Assembly: GCA_020073365.1 (NCBI GenBank)
Contig: JAIQFL010000065.1
Location: 1-41,185 of the forward strand
Length of the DNA stretch: 41,185 nucleotides
Source: Terriglobia bacterium
GTDB lineage: Bacteria > Acidobacteriota > Terriglobia > Bryobacterales > Bryobacteraceae
Direction: 5' to 3'
Part shown: piece by piece, positions 1-7,737 of the stretch
Layout of the letters: each line of letters starts with the position of its first letter
Position numbering within the stretch: the stretch's first letter is position 1
The notes under the pieces: generated by a model
Databases searched by the model: none
Seen by the model: only the letters and a program-made list of their open reading frames with translations
What the model was told of the DNA's origin: nothing
Made by a program: the position numbers and the translations under genes

Positions 1-1
1 C

Positions 2-526
2 TCGATACGCTCTGCTCAGGCTGAGGACGTTCCGGCCCTCTCTGCGATCGAGCTAGCGGCGGCGCAACTGCTCCGGGGCCATGCGCCGGAATCAGTCCTG
101 GCCGAGACTACCGACGTGGGCAGGTTCGCGGAGGCGGCCCGCAAGGGACGGCTCTGGGTAGCAGCTAACGGGAATATTCCGGTAGGCTTCGCATTGGTGG
201 AGATGCTCGCGGACGACCTGCCCCATCTCGAAGAGCTTGACGTCGACCCATCTCACGGGCGTCGGGGCCTAGGCACGGCCCTCGTCCGAACTGTCTGCGA
301 ATGGGCGACCGTCTCCAGGTACGGCATGCTTACCCTGACGACCTTTCGGGCTGTGGCCTGGAACCTCCCGTTCTACGCACGGCTGGGGTTCGAGGAGATC
401 CCTCGCGAGGTCCTGCGGCCCGAGTTGGCCGCAGTGGTTGCCGAGGAAGCTCATCGAGGTCTCGATCCAGCTACGCGAGCGGTCATGGGGTATCGATGCG
501 GGCAGCCTGCCATCCGTGAACGATGA
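2..526 (+). CDS. GNAT family N-acetyltransferase (5' end outside window)
   Basis: Predicted acetyl-CoA-dependent N-acetyltransferase; the substrate cannot be told from sequence. The frame is open from base 2 without a start, so the N-terminus lies outside the window; the internal GTG at 116 is not needed as a start. GNAT signs are the strand reading PHLEELDVDPSHGRRGLG, which holds the acetyl-CoA-binding R/Q-x-x-G-x-G/A loop (RRGLG), and the later NLPFYARLGFEEI segment, typical of GNAT motif B. The protein ends at the TGA at 524-526, a usual GNAT size (at least 174 residues). Family is fairly certain, function unknown. Confidence 0.85.
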   Translation, partial: SIRSAQAEDVPALSAIELAAAQLLRGHAPESVLAETTDVGRFAEAARKGRLWVAANGNIPVGFALVEMLADDLPHLEELDVDPSHGRRGLGTALVRTVCEWATVSRYGMLTLTTFRAVAWNLPFYARLGFEEIPREVLRPELAAVVAEEAHRGLDPATRAVMGYRCGQPAIRER

Positions 527-897
527 CCTTTGGGCGAGCTCAGGAGCGCCAGTTTGGTAGCGGTGGAGGTGTCGTTCGCCGTCCCCCATGCCAAATGAAC
601 CGTCCTTCAGTCCTGACCAGACAGGCGAACCGCGCGACGAGCTGCAACACGACACCGACGCGGGATGGCGGGCTTGTTCGTCGCTCTGCGGTTCACGATC
701 CAAATGGGCAACACCACCCACACATTAGAAGTTGAGGCGGTACTCCGGTCAGTGCGCCCAAACACTCCGCCACAAACTCCCATTGGCAGATCGCCTTCGG
801 AATAAACGCAGCAGTCGTGTCCTTTATAAGTATGCAAGCTGCACAAGCAATGACTGGATGTGCGAGAGAGGGCCCTCCACCATTTCTAAATGGGGCG
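527..897. other. Intergenic region, no confident gene
   Basis: About 370 bases between the acetyltransferase and the sigma factor. Short open frames exist, for example ATG at 665 to TAA at 805 (46 codons) and ATG at 588 to TAG at 728, but I recognise neither and see no good ribosome site. The region holds a possible ECF-type promoter (separate entry). It could hold a decayed small gene. Confidence 0.4.
799..822 (+). promoter_or_regulatory. Possible ECF-type promoter for the sigma/anti-sigma pair
   Basis: A GGAAT at 799-803 is followed about 15 bases later by GTCC (819-822), the general layout of ECF sigma promoters (GGAAC-like -35, CGTC-like -10). It lies 80 bases before the chosen start of the sigma gene, as expected for an autoregulated ECF operon. 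Motifs this short occur by chance, so this is only a suggestion. Confidence 0.25.
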
Positions 898-1476
898 ATG
901 GGGGATTCGCCGACCTCGGTTGGATCCGCGCACTACGACAGATCCGCGGAGGAACGTTTTGAGTCAGAGGCGATGCCTCACCTTAACGACCTGTTTCGGA
1001 CGGCCCTGCGCATGACGGGAGAGCGGGGCCAGGCAGAAGACGTGATCCAAGAGGTCTACCTCCAGGCGTGGCGCTCTTTTGAGAATTTTGAGCCCGGGAC
1101 TAACTGTCGCGCGTGGCTGTACAAGATTTTGTTCCATTGCGTCAGCCATCACCGCCGCAAATGGTTTCGCTTTCCCCTCTTGAAGGAGAAAGCAGAATTT
1201 CTCGAAGCGAACCTGGTCCAACCTGATTCCGTATCCGAGCACGTCACCGACAGCGAGATCCTGAAAGCCTTGGACGAGATTCCTGCCGAATTTCGTTCCG
1301 TAGTGCTCCTGGCCGATGTGGAGGAATTCGCATACAAAGAGATTGCGGAGATTCTGTCAATTCCAATCGGCACTGTGATGTCGCGGCTCAGCCGGGGCCG
1401 GGCGCTTCTTCGCAAACGACTGGTCCAGGTTGCGCGTTCTTATGGCATCGGCAAATCCGTCCAGGGGGACAAGTGA
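898..1476 (+). CDS. ECF-type RNA polymerase sigma factor
   Basis: Extracytoplasmic-function sigma-70 factor of about 192 residues that would direct RNA polymerase to a stress regulon. Region 2 is visible in the ALRMTGERGQAEDVIQEVYL stretch followed by the FEPGTNCRAWLYKI segment; region 4 is the helix-turn-helix EEFAYKEIAEILSIPIGTVM followed by SRLSRGR. The reading frame is open further upstream (GTG at 817, ATG at 832 and 850), but start 898 gives the length and N-terminus normal for the family. No start has a strong ribosome site. The stop overlaps the ribosome-site region of the anti-sigma gene, so the pair is one operon. Confidence 0.9.
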   Translation: MGDSPTSVGSAHYDRSAEERFESEAMPHLNDLFRTALRMTGERGQAEDVIQEVYLQAWRSFENFEPGTNCRAWLYKILFHCVSHHRRKWFRFPLLKEKAEFLEANLVQPDSVSEHVTDSEILKALDEIPAEFRSVVLLADVEEFAYKEIAEILSIPIGTVMSRLSRGRALLRKRLVQVARSYGIGKSVQGDK

Positions 1477-1478
1477 CT

Positions 1479-2348
1479 ATGACTCAAACAAGATTTGGCG
1501 AGCAAGCGTGTCAGAAAGTGCTGTCAAGGCTAGACTCCTACATCGACAACGAACTCTTGACGGAGAGCAGCCTCGAGCTCATGGAGCACTTCCAGCGGTG
1601 CACGGCCTGCACGCGGGAATCGCAAGAGCGCCGGAATGTGCGCGCGCGGCTCCAAACTGCCGTGCGTGAGGTACGGGTGCCCCAGGGATTGGAAGATCGC
1701 GTACGCGATCGCCTGCGGCAAACGCGAGAACCACGGCCGAGAAGATTTCTACTGATGTCGATTGCGGCTACCCTTGCAGTCTGCTTCGGATCGTGGGTTG
1801 CCTATCAGCTCGGTGCGCTTCGGTTGACCACGGCATCCCAGGAGTCGTACGTCGCGGCGATTTCAGGGCAGGTCGAGAGTATCATCCGCGTCGGCCTCGG
1901 TGACCATCTGCATTGCGCCTTACTCAGGCAGCGCGGCCGTCGCTCAGAAGACGGAGTCGACAAGCTGCCGGTGGAATTCAAGGAATTGGTTCCCATCGTT
2001 CACCAGCACCTGCCGTCCGATCTTCCATTGGTTCTGGCGCATGAGTGCCGCTACCATGGTCGCAACTTCGTACACCTGACCTTCCAGAATGGTCGCACCC
2101 TGCTTTCGTTGGTGATCGCAAAGAGGCAGGATGGCGAGTCTCTCGACGGAGCGAATCTGCCTCGGGCCTTGTCGCAAACGGGGATACCTATGTACACGGC
2201 CAGCGCGCGAGGCTTCGAAGTAGCTGCATTTGAGAGCCGCGGATTCCTGGTGTACACGGTTTCGGATCTATCGCAGACGAATAATTTGGGCGTGCTGGCT
2301 GCGCTTGCTCCTTCCCTCCAAAACTTCCTCAACCAGATGGTCGCTTAA
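1479..2348 (+). CDS. Membrane-anchored zinc-finger anti-sigma factor
   Basis: Predicted negative partner of the ECF sigma factor just upstream. The N-terminal cytoplasmic part has the ZAS zinc-binding pattern H-x3-C-x2-C (EHFQRCTAC), preceded by a helix rich in acidic residues. A single membrane helix follows (FLLMSIAATLAVCFGSWVAY), then a C-terminal domain of roughly 190 residues presumably outside the membrane, which may be the sensor. That domain has two Cys/His-containing stretches (GDHLHC and HECRYHG). ATG 1479 is chosen because GGGGGA lies about nine bases upstream; GTG 1473 is also in frame and overlaps the sigma stop. The signal sensed is unknown. Confidence 0.85.
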   Translation: MTQTRFGEQACQKVLSRLDSYIDNELLTESSLELMEHFQRCTACTRESQERRNVRARLQTAVREVRVPQGLEDRVRDRLRQTREPRPRRFLLMSIAATLAVCFGSWVAYQLGALRLTTASQESYVAAISGQVESIIRVGLGDHLHCALLRQRGRRSEDGVDKLPVEFKELVPIVHQHLPSDLPLVLAHECRYHGRNFVHLTFQNGRTLLSLVIAKRQDGESLDGANLPRALSQTGIPMYTASARGFEVAAFESRGFLVYTVSDLSQTNNLGVLAALAPSLQNFLNQMVA

Positions 2349-2391
2349 CGCCCCATTGCCCTGCCTCCCACCCTGCCAAATCCCGCTTCGA

Positions 2392-2415
2392 ACGCGCTCC
2401 GGAAACGGAGCGCGT
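2392..2415. terminator. Perfect 10-bp hairpin between convergent genes
   Basis: ACGCGCTCCG, a GAAA tetraloop, then CGGAGCGCGT form a perfect stem of ten pairs. It lies 44 bases after the anti-sigma stop and 60 bases after the end of the convergent minus-strand gene, where a two-way terminator is expected. There is no T-run, so intrinsic termination is not certain; it may instead protect 3' ends. Confidence 0.6.
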
Positions 2416-2474
2416 GCCACTTGGCCCGGAGACAGTCCTGCAGCGCTACCTCCCTGGCTCTGGTATATGACGGT

Positions 2475-2684
2475 TCAGCAGCAATGCCCGCCGAGGTGCT
2501 GCTCAAGCTCTAGCCGCGCCTGCTCGGATTTCAGCCGCAGCTCATTCGCTACGCGGGCGAGACGGTCATATTCCGTCTTTGGTGACGTTCCCATATTCTG
2601 ATTCAGCTCGGTAACGGCCTCGCAAAATCTTGTGGTGGCCGCTTCATACCGTGCCGTCAAGCGGGTCTTCTCCTCGCAGCTCAT
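2475..2684 (-). CDS. Small coiled-coil protein of unknown function
   Basis: A 69-residue, charged, helix-rich protein beginning MSCEEKTRLTARYEAATTRF and ending in a LEQHLGGHCC tail. Small proteins of this pattern (a GTS element, then ARVANELRLKSEQARLELEQH) are common in acidobacteria, as I recall, with unknown function. The frame is open upstream to 2906, but the family starts at this internal Met (2684). Predicted to be all alpha-helical, perhaps dimeric. The C-terminal Cys-Cys is unusual. It converges with the anti-sigma gene. Confidence 0.6.
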   Translation of the reverse strand: MSCEEKTRLTARYEAATTRFCEAVTELNQNMGTSPKTEYDRLARVANELRLKSEQARLELEQHLGGHCC

Positions 2685-2948
2685 GAAGCGCCCATCATAC
2701 ACCCCGTCTGAAAACGGTGATGTGTCCATAAAGACTTGTTCATCTGGTAAGCGAATCAAGCGCGGCACGTGTACGGCGGTAGACATGGGCGCAAGAGCCC
2801 ATAGGAAAGGTACTGCGCTGTTGGTCATGGCGATCAGCCTGCAGACTTCGCCGAGGCTGACGCCTTCGGTACGGTGCTCCGGAATAAAGCCCCTCGCGGC
2901 GGGCATTTCATAGCCGGAATTCAGATCACTGAAAAGGAGAAATCAAGC

Positions 2949-3797
2949 ATGAAACCCAATCTGATTGGCACCGCGATTCTGGTGCTGGCGAGCCTGTCCC
3001 TTTCCGCTCGAGCCGCTGAGATCGCAGAACGAAAGACTCTCACCCTGGATGGCGCGGAGCGCGCCATTGCAGCCGCCGTTGCTCAGGCCCACAAGAACCA
3101 CGCCGGCGGCGTCATCGCCGTGGTGGATGACGGGGGCAACCTCATGGCCCTGGAACGCGTTGACGGCACGTTCGCCGCTGGAGCAAATATCTCCATCGGT
3201 AAGGCTCGCACGGCGGCGATGTTTCAGAAGCCGACGCGAGTGTTCGAAGAAATTATCGCCAAAGGACGCACCGCGATGGTCGCGTTGAATGACTTTACTC
3301 CCTTGCAGGGCGGAGTGCCGATCACGATTGACGGTCAAATCGTAGGCGCCGTGGGCGTGAGCGGCGCAGCGAGCGCTCAGCAGGACGAGGAGCTGGCCAT
3401 GACGGCGGCTGCCGCGGTTTCTGGTGCTCCAACTCCCGTTACCTACTTCGACAGTTCGCGTGTGAGTGCCGCATTCGAGAAGGGCGCTGTTCTTTTCAAG
3501 GAGGGTGAGAGCTACATGGTGCACGCCAGCAGGCGCGAGAAGCCGGGCATGGCGGAAATCCACACGAAGGACGCCGATATCGTCTACGTTCTCGACGGAA
3601 CCGCGACACTCGTGACCGGGGGGACGGCCGTTAACGCGAAGGTCACCGAGCCTGATGAACTGCGCGGCACGGAGATCGCCGGCGGGGAGACGCGCCAACT
3701 CAGGAAGGGTGACGTCATGATTGTTCCCGCAGGCGTGCCTCATTGGTTCAAGGAAGTGTCGAACCCCTTCCTGTACTACGTGGTGAAGGCCCGCTAG
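2949..3797 (+). CDS. Secreted GlcG/HbpS-like (DUF336) plus cupin protein
   Basis: An exported two-domain protein of about 282 residues. Residues 1-23 form a signal peptide (MKPNLIGTAILVLASLSLSA...RAA). Next is a GlcG/HbpS (DUF336) domain: the GGVIAVVDDGGNLMALERVDG strand-turn-strand, the SIGKARTA helix and the GGVPITIDGQIVGAVGVSG segment are typical. The C-terminal third is a cupin with HTKDADIVYVLDGTATLVTGG and a later PAGVPHWFKEV metal-ligand-like motif. GlcG/HbpS proteins bind haem or small ligands; the role here is unknown. Start 2949 follows AAAAGGAGA at good spacing; an upstream in-frame start at 2874 would ruin the signal peptide. Nine bases separate it from the next gene, so they are likely co-transcribed. 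Confidence 0.85.
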   Translation: MKPNLIGTAILVLASLSLSARAAEIAERKTLTLDGAERAIAAAVAQAHKNHAGGVIAVVDDGGNLMALERVDGTFAAGANISIGKARTAAMFQKPTRVFEEIIAKGRTAMVALNDFTPLQGGVPITIDGQIVGAVGVSGAASAQQDEELAMTAAAAVSGAPTPVTYFDSSRVSAAFEKGAVLFKEGESYMVHASRREKPGMAEIHTKDADIVYVLDGTATLVTGGTAVNAKVTEPDELRGTEIAGGETRQLRKGDVMIVPAGVPHWFKEVSNPFLYYVVKAR

Positions 3798-3806
3798 AGG
3801 TGTGCG

Positions 3807-5432
3807 ATGAAGAACTTCCTCCGCAGTATTGACCTGATATTGATCTTCGGTTTGGCCAGTCTGCTTGCTGGCGCCGAACTCCGAAACATGACGCCGACTA
3901 GCCGTCCAGAGGCCAGCGTCAACCTCATGACGAACGAAGGCGCAAGCCTCGTCCAGGCGCGGTGGCGCTACAGCGATACAAAGATCGTCGAAGCGGCCTT
4001 CACCGGGCCCGGTGCGGACGGCCAACCTACTGGCAGGCCGGTGAAGACTTACGACTACTCTCCCCACGCTGGCGGTGCTAATTTCGATGACTCCCAATGG
4101 GAACAGATCAGTCCGACGTCACTTGAACAACGGCGTTCCACAGGAAGGCTTTGCTTCAACTGGTACCGGACCCGCATCACCATTCCCGACAAGGTGGGCG
4201 ACTTTTCCACACTGGGATCTACGGTCGTTTTCGAAACTTCTGTGGACGACTACGCCGAGATCTGGGTGGATGGCGAGTTGACCCGTGCCGTCGGCCAACA
4301 GGGTGGCTCGGTGATCGCCGGTTGGAACGCGTCAAACCGGCTCGTCATCGGACGCGACATAAAGCCCGGGCAGAAAATCCAGATTGCGGTGTTTGGGGCA
4401 AACGGCCCGCTCTCCAACCCTCCCACTAACTTCATCTGGATGCGGCTGGCGAAGCTCGATTTCTACAGGGGTGAGCGCGGCCCGGTAGCGATCACCCCCA
4501 GTGAAGTGAATGTCGAAGTGATACGCGAGGATCCTGCGATCAACGAGATCGTTGGCCCGAACCCGAAGATCTTCAAGCTGGCAGAAGGTTTTCAATTCAC
4601 CGAAGGCCCGATTTGGGTGAGAGACGGCGGCTACCTGATCTTCAGCGATCCGAATGCAAACACCCAGTACAAGTACACCAAGGACGGCGAACTCACGGTC
4701 TTCCGCCGCCCGAGTGGCTACTCCGGTGCGGACATCGCCGAATACGGACAGCCCGGTTCGAACGGACTGACGCTCGATCAGCAGGGTAGACTCACCATCA
4801 ACGAGCATGGCAACCGCAGGGTGACCCGTCTCGAGAAGGACGGTAGCCTCTCGGTGCTCGCTGACCGTTATGAAGGCAAGCGGCTGAACAGCCCGAACGA
4901 TCTGGTCTACCGGTCGGATGGCACCCTCTACTTCACCGACCCGCCATTCGGCCTTCCTAAGTTCTTCGACGACCCGCGGAAAGAACTCGCGTTCAGCGGC
5001 GTTTTCTCACTGCAGAGCGGCAAACTTCAGTTGGTAACGACCGACTTGACCGGGCCCAACGGCATCGCCTTTTCACCCGACGAAAAATACCTCTACGTGA
5101 CCAACTGGGATGAGAAGAAGAAGGTCGTAATGCGCTACGAGTCCCACGCCGACGGCACGGCGTCGAATGGCAAGGTCTTCTTTGATATGACATCCGCGCC
5201 TGGCGAAGACGCGCTCGACGGCATGAAGGTGGACCAGCGCGGCAACTTATACGTGTCTGGTCCAGGCGGTTTGTGGATCATTTCGCCCGAAGGCAAACAT
5301 TTGGGAACGGTGATCGCCCCGAAACATCCACACAACATGGCCTGGGGCGATGACGACGGAAAGACCCTGTACCTTTGCGCTCGAAGCGGCCTCTATAAGA
5401 TGCGGCTGAACATCCCGGGCATTCGCCCGTGA
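3807..5432 (+). CDS. Secreted SMP-30/gluconolactonase-like protein with N-terminal sugar-binding-like domain
   Basis: A 541-residue protein, larger than the usual 300-residue lactonase. Residues 1-23 look like a signal peptide. Residues about 60-220 resemble the jelly-roll domain seen in glycosidases (FNWYRTRITIPD..., VDDYAEIWVDGE...). Residues about 235-535 form an SMP-30/gluconolactonase six-bladed propeller, with FTEGPIWVRDGGYLIFSD (metal Glu), the LNSPNDLVYRSDGTLYFTDP motif (metal Asn) and TGPNGIAFSPDEKYLYV. The likely reaction is hydrolysis of a sugar lactone in the periplasm. It is co-directional and nine bases from the GlcG-cupin gene; together they may act in oxidative sugar use. Substrate not known. 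Confidence 0.85.
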   Translation: MKNFLRSIDLILIFGLASLLAGAELRNMTPTSRPEASVNLMTNEGASLVQARWRYSDTKIVEAAFTGPGADGQPTGRPVKTYDYSPHAGGANFDDSQWEQISPTSLEQRRSTGRLCFNWYRTRITIPDKVGDFSTLGSTVVFETSVDDYAEIWVDGELTRAVGQQGGSVIAGWNASNRLVIGRDIKPGQKIQIAVFGANGPLSNPPTNFIWMRLAKLDFYRGERGPVAITPSEVNVEVIREDPAINEIVGPNPKIFKLAEGFQFTEGPIWVRDGGYLIFSDPNANTQYKYTKDGELTVFRRPSGYSGADIAEYGQPGSNGLTLDQQGRLTINEHGNRRVTRLEKDGSLSVLADRYEGKRLNSPNDLVYRSDGTLYFTDPPFGLPKFFDDPRKELAFSGVFSLQSGKLQLVTTDLTGPNGIAFSPDEKYLYVTNWDEKKKVVMRYESHADGTASNGKVFFDMTSAPGEDALDGMKVDQRGNLYVSGPGGLWIISPEGKHLGTVIAPKHPHNMAWGDDDGKTLYLCARSGLYKMRLNIPGIRP

Positions 5433-5450
5433 GCGCGAACCGGCCCGAAC

Positions 5451-5502
5451 CCCACCCTTTTTGGGATCGCAACCTCCGATGCGATTCCAAAAGGGGGCGG
5501 GC
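5451..5502. terminator. Long imperfect hairpin after the lactonase gene
   Basis: CCCACCC, then a T-run and GGGATCGCA pair with TGCGATTCC, an A-run and GGGGGCGGG around an 8-base loop, giving a stem of about 20 pairs with few mismatches. It starts 19 bases after the lactonase stop. A transcription terminator is the simplest reading; it is also close to the size of a small mobile hairpin, so a repeat family elsewhere in the genome is possible. Confidence 0.65.
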
Positions 5503-5758
5503 CGCATAAATCCTTTAGTTGGCTCATATTGCCTGTATGCCGGTCTCCGACGCACCGGCACCCGATACCGCAGAACGCGATGCTCTCACCGTCCCTGGGC
5601 TTTCCACTCGGCTCTATTTCGCATTCCGTTCATCAATGACAGCAAGTGTTGTGCAAGCGTGGCACCGGATGCTGTAATTGGAACAGTTCTCGCAAGCCGC
5701 GCGACTGCCGTTCGCCGGCGCAGTCCTCGCCGGGGGCGTCGGATGGAAAGGGGATCGT

Positions 5759-6979
5759 ATGGAGCTAAGCTTTGGCAACGGTGCGCTCTTGCTATTGTTG
5801 GTAGCGGCCGTCGTTGCTATGGTTACCCGTCGATTAACGCTCCCTTACAGCGTCGGCTTGGTCGTGGCGGGAATCATCTTGGCACTGTTGCCCTCGGCCC
5901 CAAGAATCAGCCTCACCAAAGAGATCATTTTCAACGCGCTCTTGCCGCCACTCATTTTCGAGGCGGCATTCTACCTTCGTTGGAATCAGTTGCGCCGGGA
6001 ACTCCCGGTAATCCTCACTTTGGCGAGCGTCGGAGTGGTCCTATCTGGAGCCGTCACTGCGATAGGGATGCATTACCTGGCCAACTGGAAATGGCCGAAT
6101 GCATTGGTCTTCGGCTCCCTCATTGCCGCAACGGACCCTGTTTCCGTGATTGCTACTTTCCGCGAGGCCAAAGTTCATGGCCGTCTACAACTGCTGATCG
6201 AGGCGGAGAGTCTGTTTAACGATGGTACGGCTGCGGTCGCCTTTGGCGTCGCCGTGGTGTTTGCAACAGGGCGTCCCCTCACGGCGGCTGGTCTGACTAC
6301 GACTTTGGTGTTGACCGTAGGCGGAGCCCTTCTGTGCGGATCATTGATAGGTGGACTTGCCCTTCTTCTGACAAAGCAAACCGAAGACCATTTGGTCGAG
6401 CTCACCTTCACAACGGTTGCCGCATATGGCTCATTCCTTCTGGCTGAGACCTTCCATTTTTCGGGCGTGTTCGCGACGATCACGGCAGGGCTAATCATTG
6501 GTAATCGAGGCCCGCTTGGAGCCCTGTCGGATCATGGTCGCGAGGCGGTCCAGGCTTTCTGGGAGTACGCTGCCTTCGTGGCGAATTCTCTTGTGTTCCT
6601 ATTGATCGGTATGCACGAGGCCAGGCAGAATTTCACGGCCGTTTGGCTGCCTGCGGTTGTGGCCGTCCTCTTTGTGCTCATTGGCAGAGCAGTTGCCGTC
6701 TACCCAATCTGCGCACTTTTCAGCCGATCGGGTCTTCGCGTGACGGCGCGACATCAACATGCTCTGCTGTGGGGTGGGTTACGCGGTGCGCTCGCTCTGG
6801 CCTTGGCCCTCGGCCTGCCGACTGAAATGGCTGGGCGCGGAGAAATCATCACAGTGAGCTTTGCCGTTGTTGCATTTTCCGTCTTTGTCCAAGGCTTGAC
6901 GATGTCGCCATTGTTGAGGATTATCGGGGAGCTGCCGTCACGGAACCATCAACAGACCCAACAACAACTCACGAAATGA
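5759..6979 (+). CDS. CPA1-family sodium/proton antiporter (NhaP-type)
   Basis: A 406-residue inner-membrane monovalent cation/proton antiporter with about 11-12 hydrophobic segments. The family motif is clear: SLIAATDPVSVIATF (the paired Thr-Asp-Pro of helix 5) and LIEAESLFNDGTAAVAF (the Asn-Asp of helix 6). FNALLPPLIFEAAFYLRW near residue 60 is also typical. It has no long cytosolic tail beyond the membrane part. Start 5759 follows GAAAGGGGA; an in-frame upstream ATG at 5678 has no such site. It stands alone, with a hairpin before it and a long non-coding stretch after it. It would export sodium or protons for pH and salt balance. Confidence 0.9.
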   Translation: MELSFGNGALLLLLVAAVVAMVTRRLTLPYSVGLVVAGIILALLPSAPRISLTKEIIFNALLPPLIFEAAFYLRWNQLRRELPVILTLASVGVVLSGAVTAIGMHYLANWKWPNALVFGSLIAATDPVSVIATFREAKVHGRLQLLIEAESLFNDGTAAVAFGVAVVFATGRPLTAAGLTTTLVLTVGGALLCGSLIGGLALLLTKQTEDHLVELTFTTVAAYGSFLLAETFHFSGVFATITAGLIIGNRGPLGALSDHGREAVQAFWEYAAFVANSLVFLLIGMHEARQNFTAVWLPAVVAVLFVLIGRAVAVYPICALFSRSGLRVTARHQHALLWGGLRGALALALALGLPTEMAGRGEIITVSFAVVAFSVFVQGLTMSPLLRIIGELPSRNHQQTQQQLTK

Positions 6980-7285
6980 GCCGAGGAGGCAACCTGACAA
7001 ATCGCGAATCAGCCATGTGACGTCGACGTTACGAGCTCTGAATTGATCATTCCCGCCTCCTGGTGACAATTCCGCTGGTCATTCTCTAGTTCGAAATCTG
7101 TTCAGTCCGGTCCTACCAATCTGTTGCGGCCACCAAGCTCATGGAGAAACCGGTTGGAAGCCTGATTCCTGGGGACCCATCTGCTGCATCTTCGGGCATC
7201 CCCCCGACGGCCAGGGGTAACGGGAGTCCGAAACATTCCTGATCGCCGCACCGGACGCAGGATCTCACCCTGTAAGGCCCTTGCG
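6980..7285. other. Non-coding boundary region
   Basis: About 300 bases without a gene I can support on either strand. It separates the chromosomal antiporter from the AT-rich leader of the element-type operon, so the left junction of that operon should lie here or just after. I searched by eye for a copy of the tRNA-Arg 3' end found at 33288 and did not find one. Confidence 0.4.
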
Positions 7286-7300
7286 TTTTATAGTTATAAA
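7286..7300 (+). repeat. 15-base AT-rich repeat, copy 1
   Basis: TTTTATAGTTATAAA occurs here and again at 26951-26965. It is a near-palindrome (TTATA, two bases, TATAA). Both copies stand on the plus strand in AT-rich DNA upstream of the two element-like operons, about 230 bases before the first gene in each case. A shared operator or UP element is possible. Confidence 0.5.
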
Positions 7301-7382
7301 AATAATTATTTTCAGATTCTTAACCCCTATTTCATTCAAATATTTCCGATCAAAATCGCCAAGTTGTACAAATCGCAAACGC

Positions 7383-7411
7383 TTGACGTGCTTGGCTTTT
7401 GGAGTTATTTT
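7383..7411 (+). promoter_or_regulatory. Predicted sigma-70 promoter of the replication operon
   Basis: TTGACG at 7383-7388, a 17-base spacer, then TATTTT at 7406-7411. It is set in an AT-rich stretch (about 7280-7470) that contrasts with GC-rich surroundings, and it points at the HTH gene 107 bases downstream. No other good promoter is visible in the next 11 kb, so it probably serves the whole operon. Confidence 0.55.
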
Positions 7412-7468
7412 TCGTTCTGTACTTCGCAATTAGAAAGCACTCCAACAAGGCCAACAAAACAAATACTA

Positions 7469-7498
7469 TTCAGGCACAGCGCGATTCGTGTGCCTGAA
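7469..7498 (+). promoter_or_regulatory. Perfect 10-bp inverted repeat in the operon leader
   Basis: TTCAGGCACA and TGTGCCTGAA are exact reverse complements separated by 10 bases. The repeat lies between the predicted promoter and the ribosome site (GGGAGG at 7506-7511) of the first gene. As DNA it is the size and symmetry of a dimeric repressor operator; as RNA it would be a leader hairpin. The adjacent HTH-like protein is an obvious candidate binder, but that is inference. Confidence 0.55.
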
Positions 7499-7518
7499 CG
7501 TAACTGGGAGGGTCAGCG

Positions 7519-7737
7519 ATGGTGACTCAACGGCAGAGGTCTGCCCGGAAGCAAGCTAGAAAGCGAACGAACAAACGGTGGGGCGCTGAGTTCATCAAAC
7601 TCGCGATGGAGCTTTCGGGCACGTCCGCTTCGATGGTCTACGCGGTGCTGAACGGCCGAGCCGTTTCCGCCCCGGTCTCGCGGGCTATCGACGACGCGCG
7701 CGCTCAAATGGCGCGGTCGCGGAGGAAGGTAGCGTGA
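7519..7737 (+). CDS. Small basic HTH-like protein, first gene of the element operon
   Basis: A 72-residue basic protein. The N-terminal 20 residues are rich in Arg and Lys; the rest can form a helix-turn-helix (FIKLAMELSGTSASMVYAVL followed by NGRAVSAPVSRAIDDARAQM), similar to the DNA-binding head of small phage regulators. It has a strong ribosome site GGGAGGG. Its stop overlaps the GTG start of the helicase by four bases. A regulator that binds the inverted repeat just upstream is plausible; the fold is not certain. Confidence 0.65.
   Translation: MVTQRQRSARKQARKRTNKRWGAEFIKLAMELSGTSASMVYAVLNGRAVSAPVSRAIDDARAQMARSRRKVA

Noticed and set aside
2943..4097. Long minus-strand frame (384 codons)
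   Set aside because: It is opposite the GlcG-cupin and lactonase genes, which have clear domains, and its own translation has no recognisable fold.
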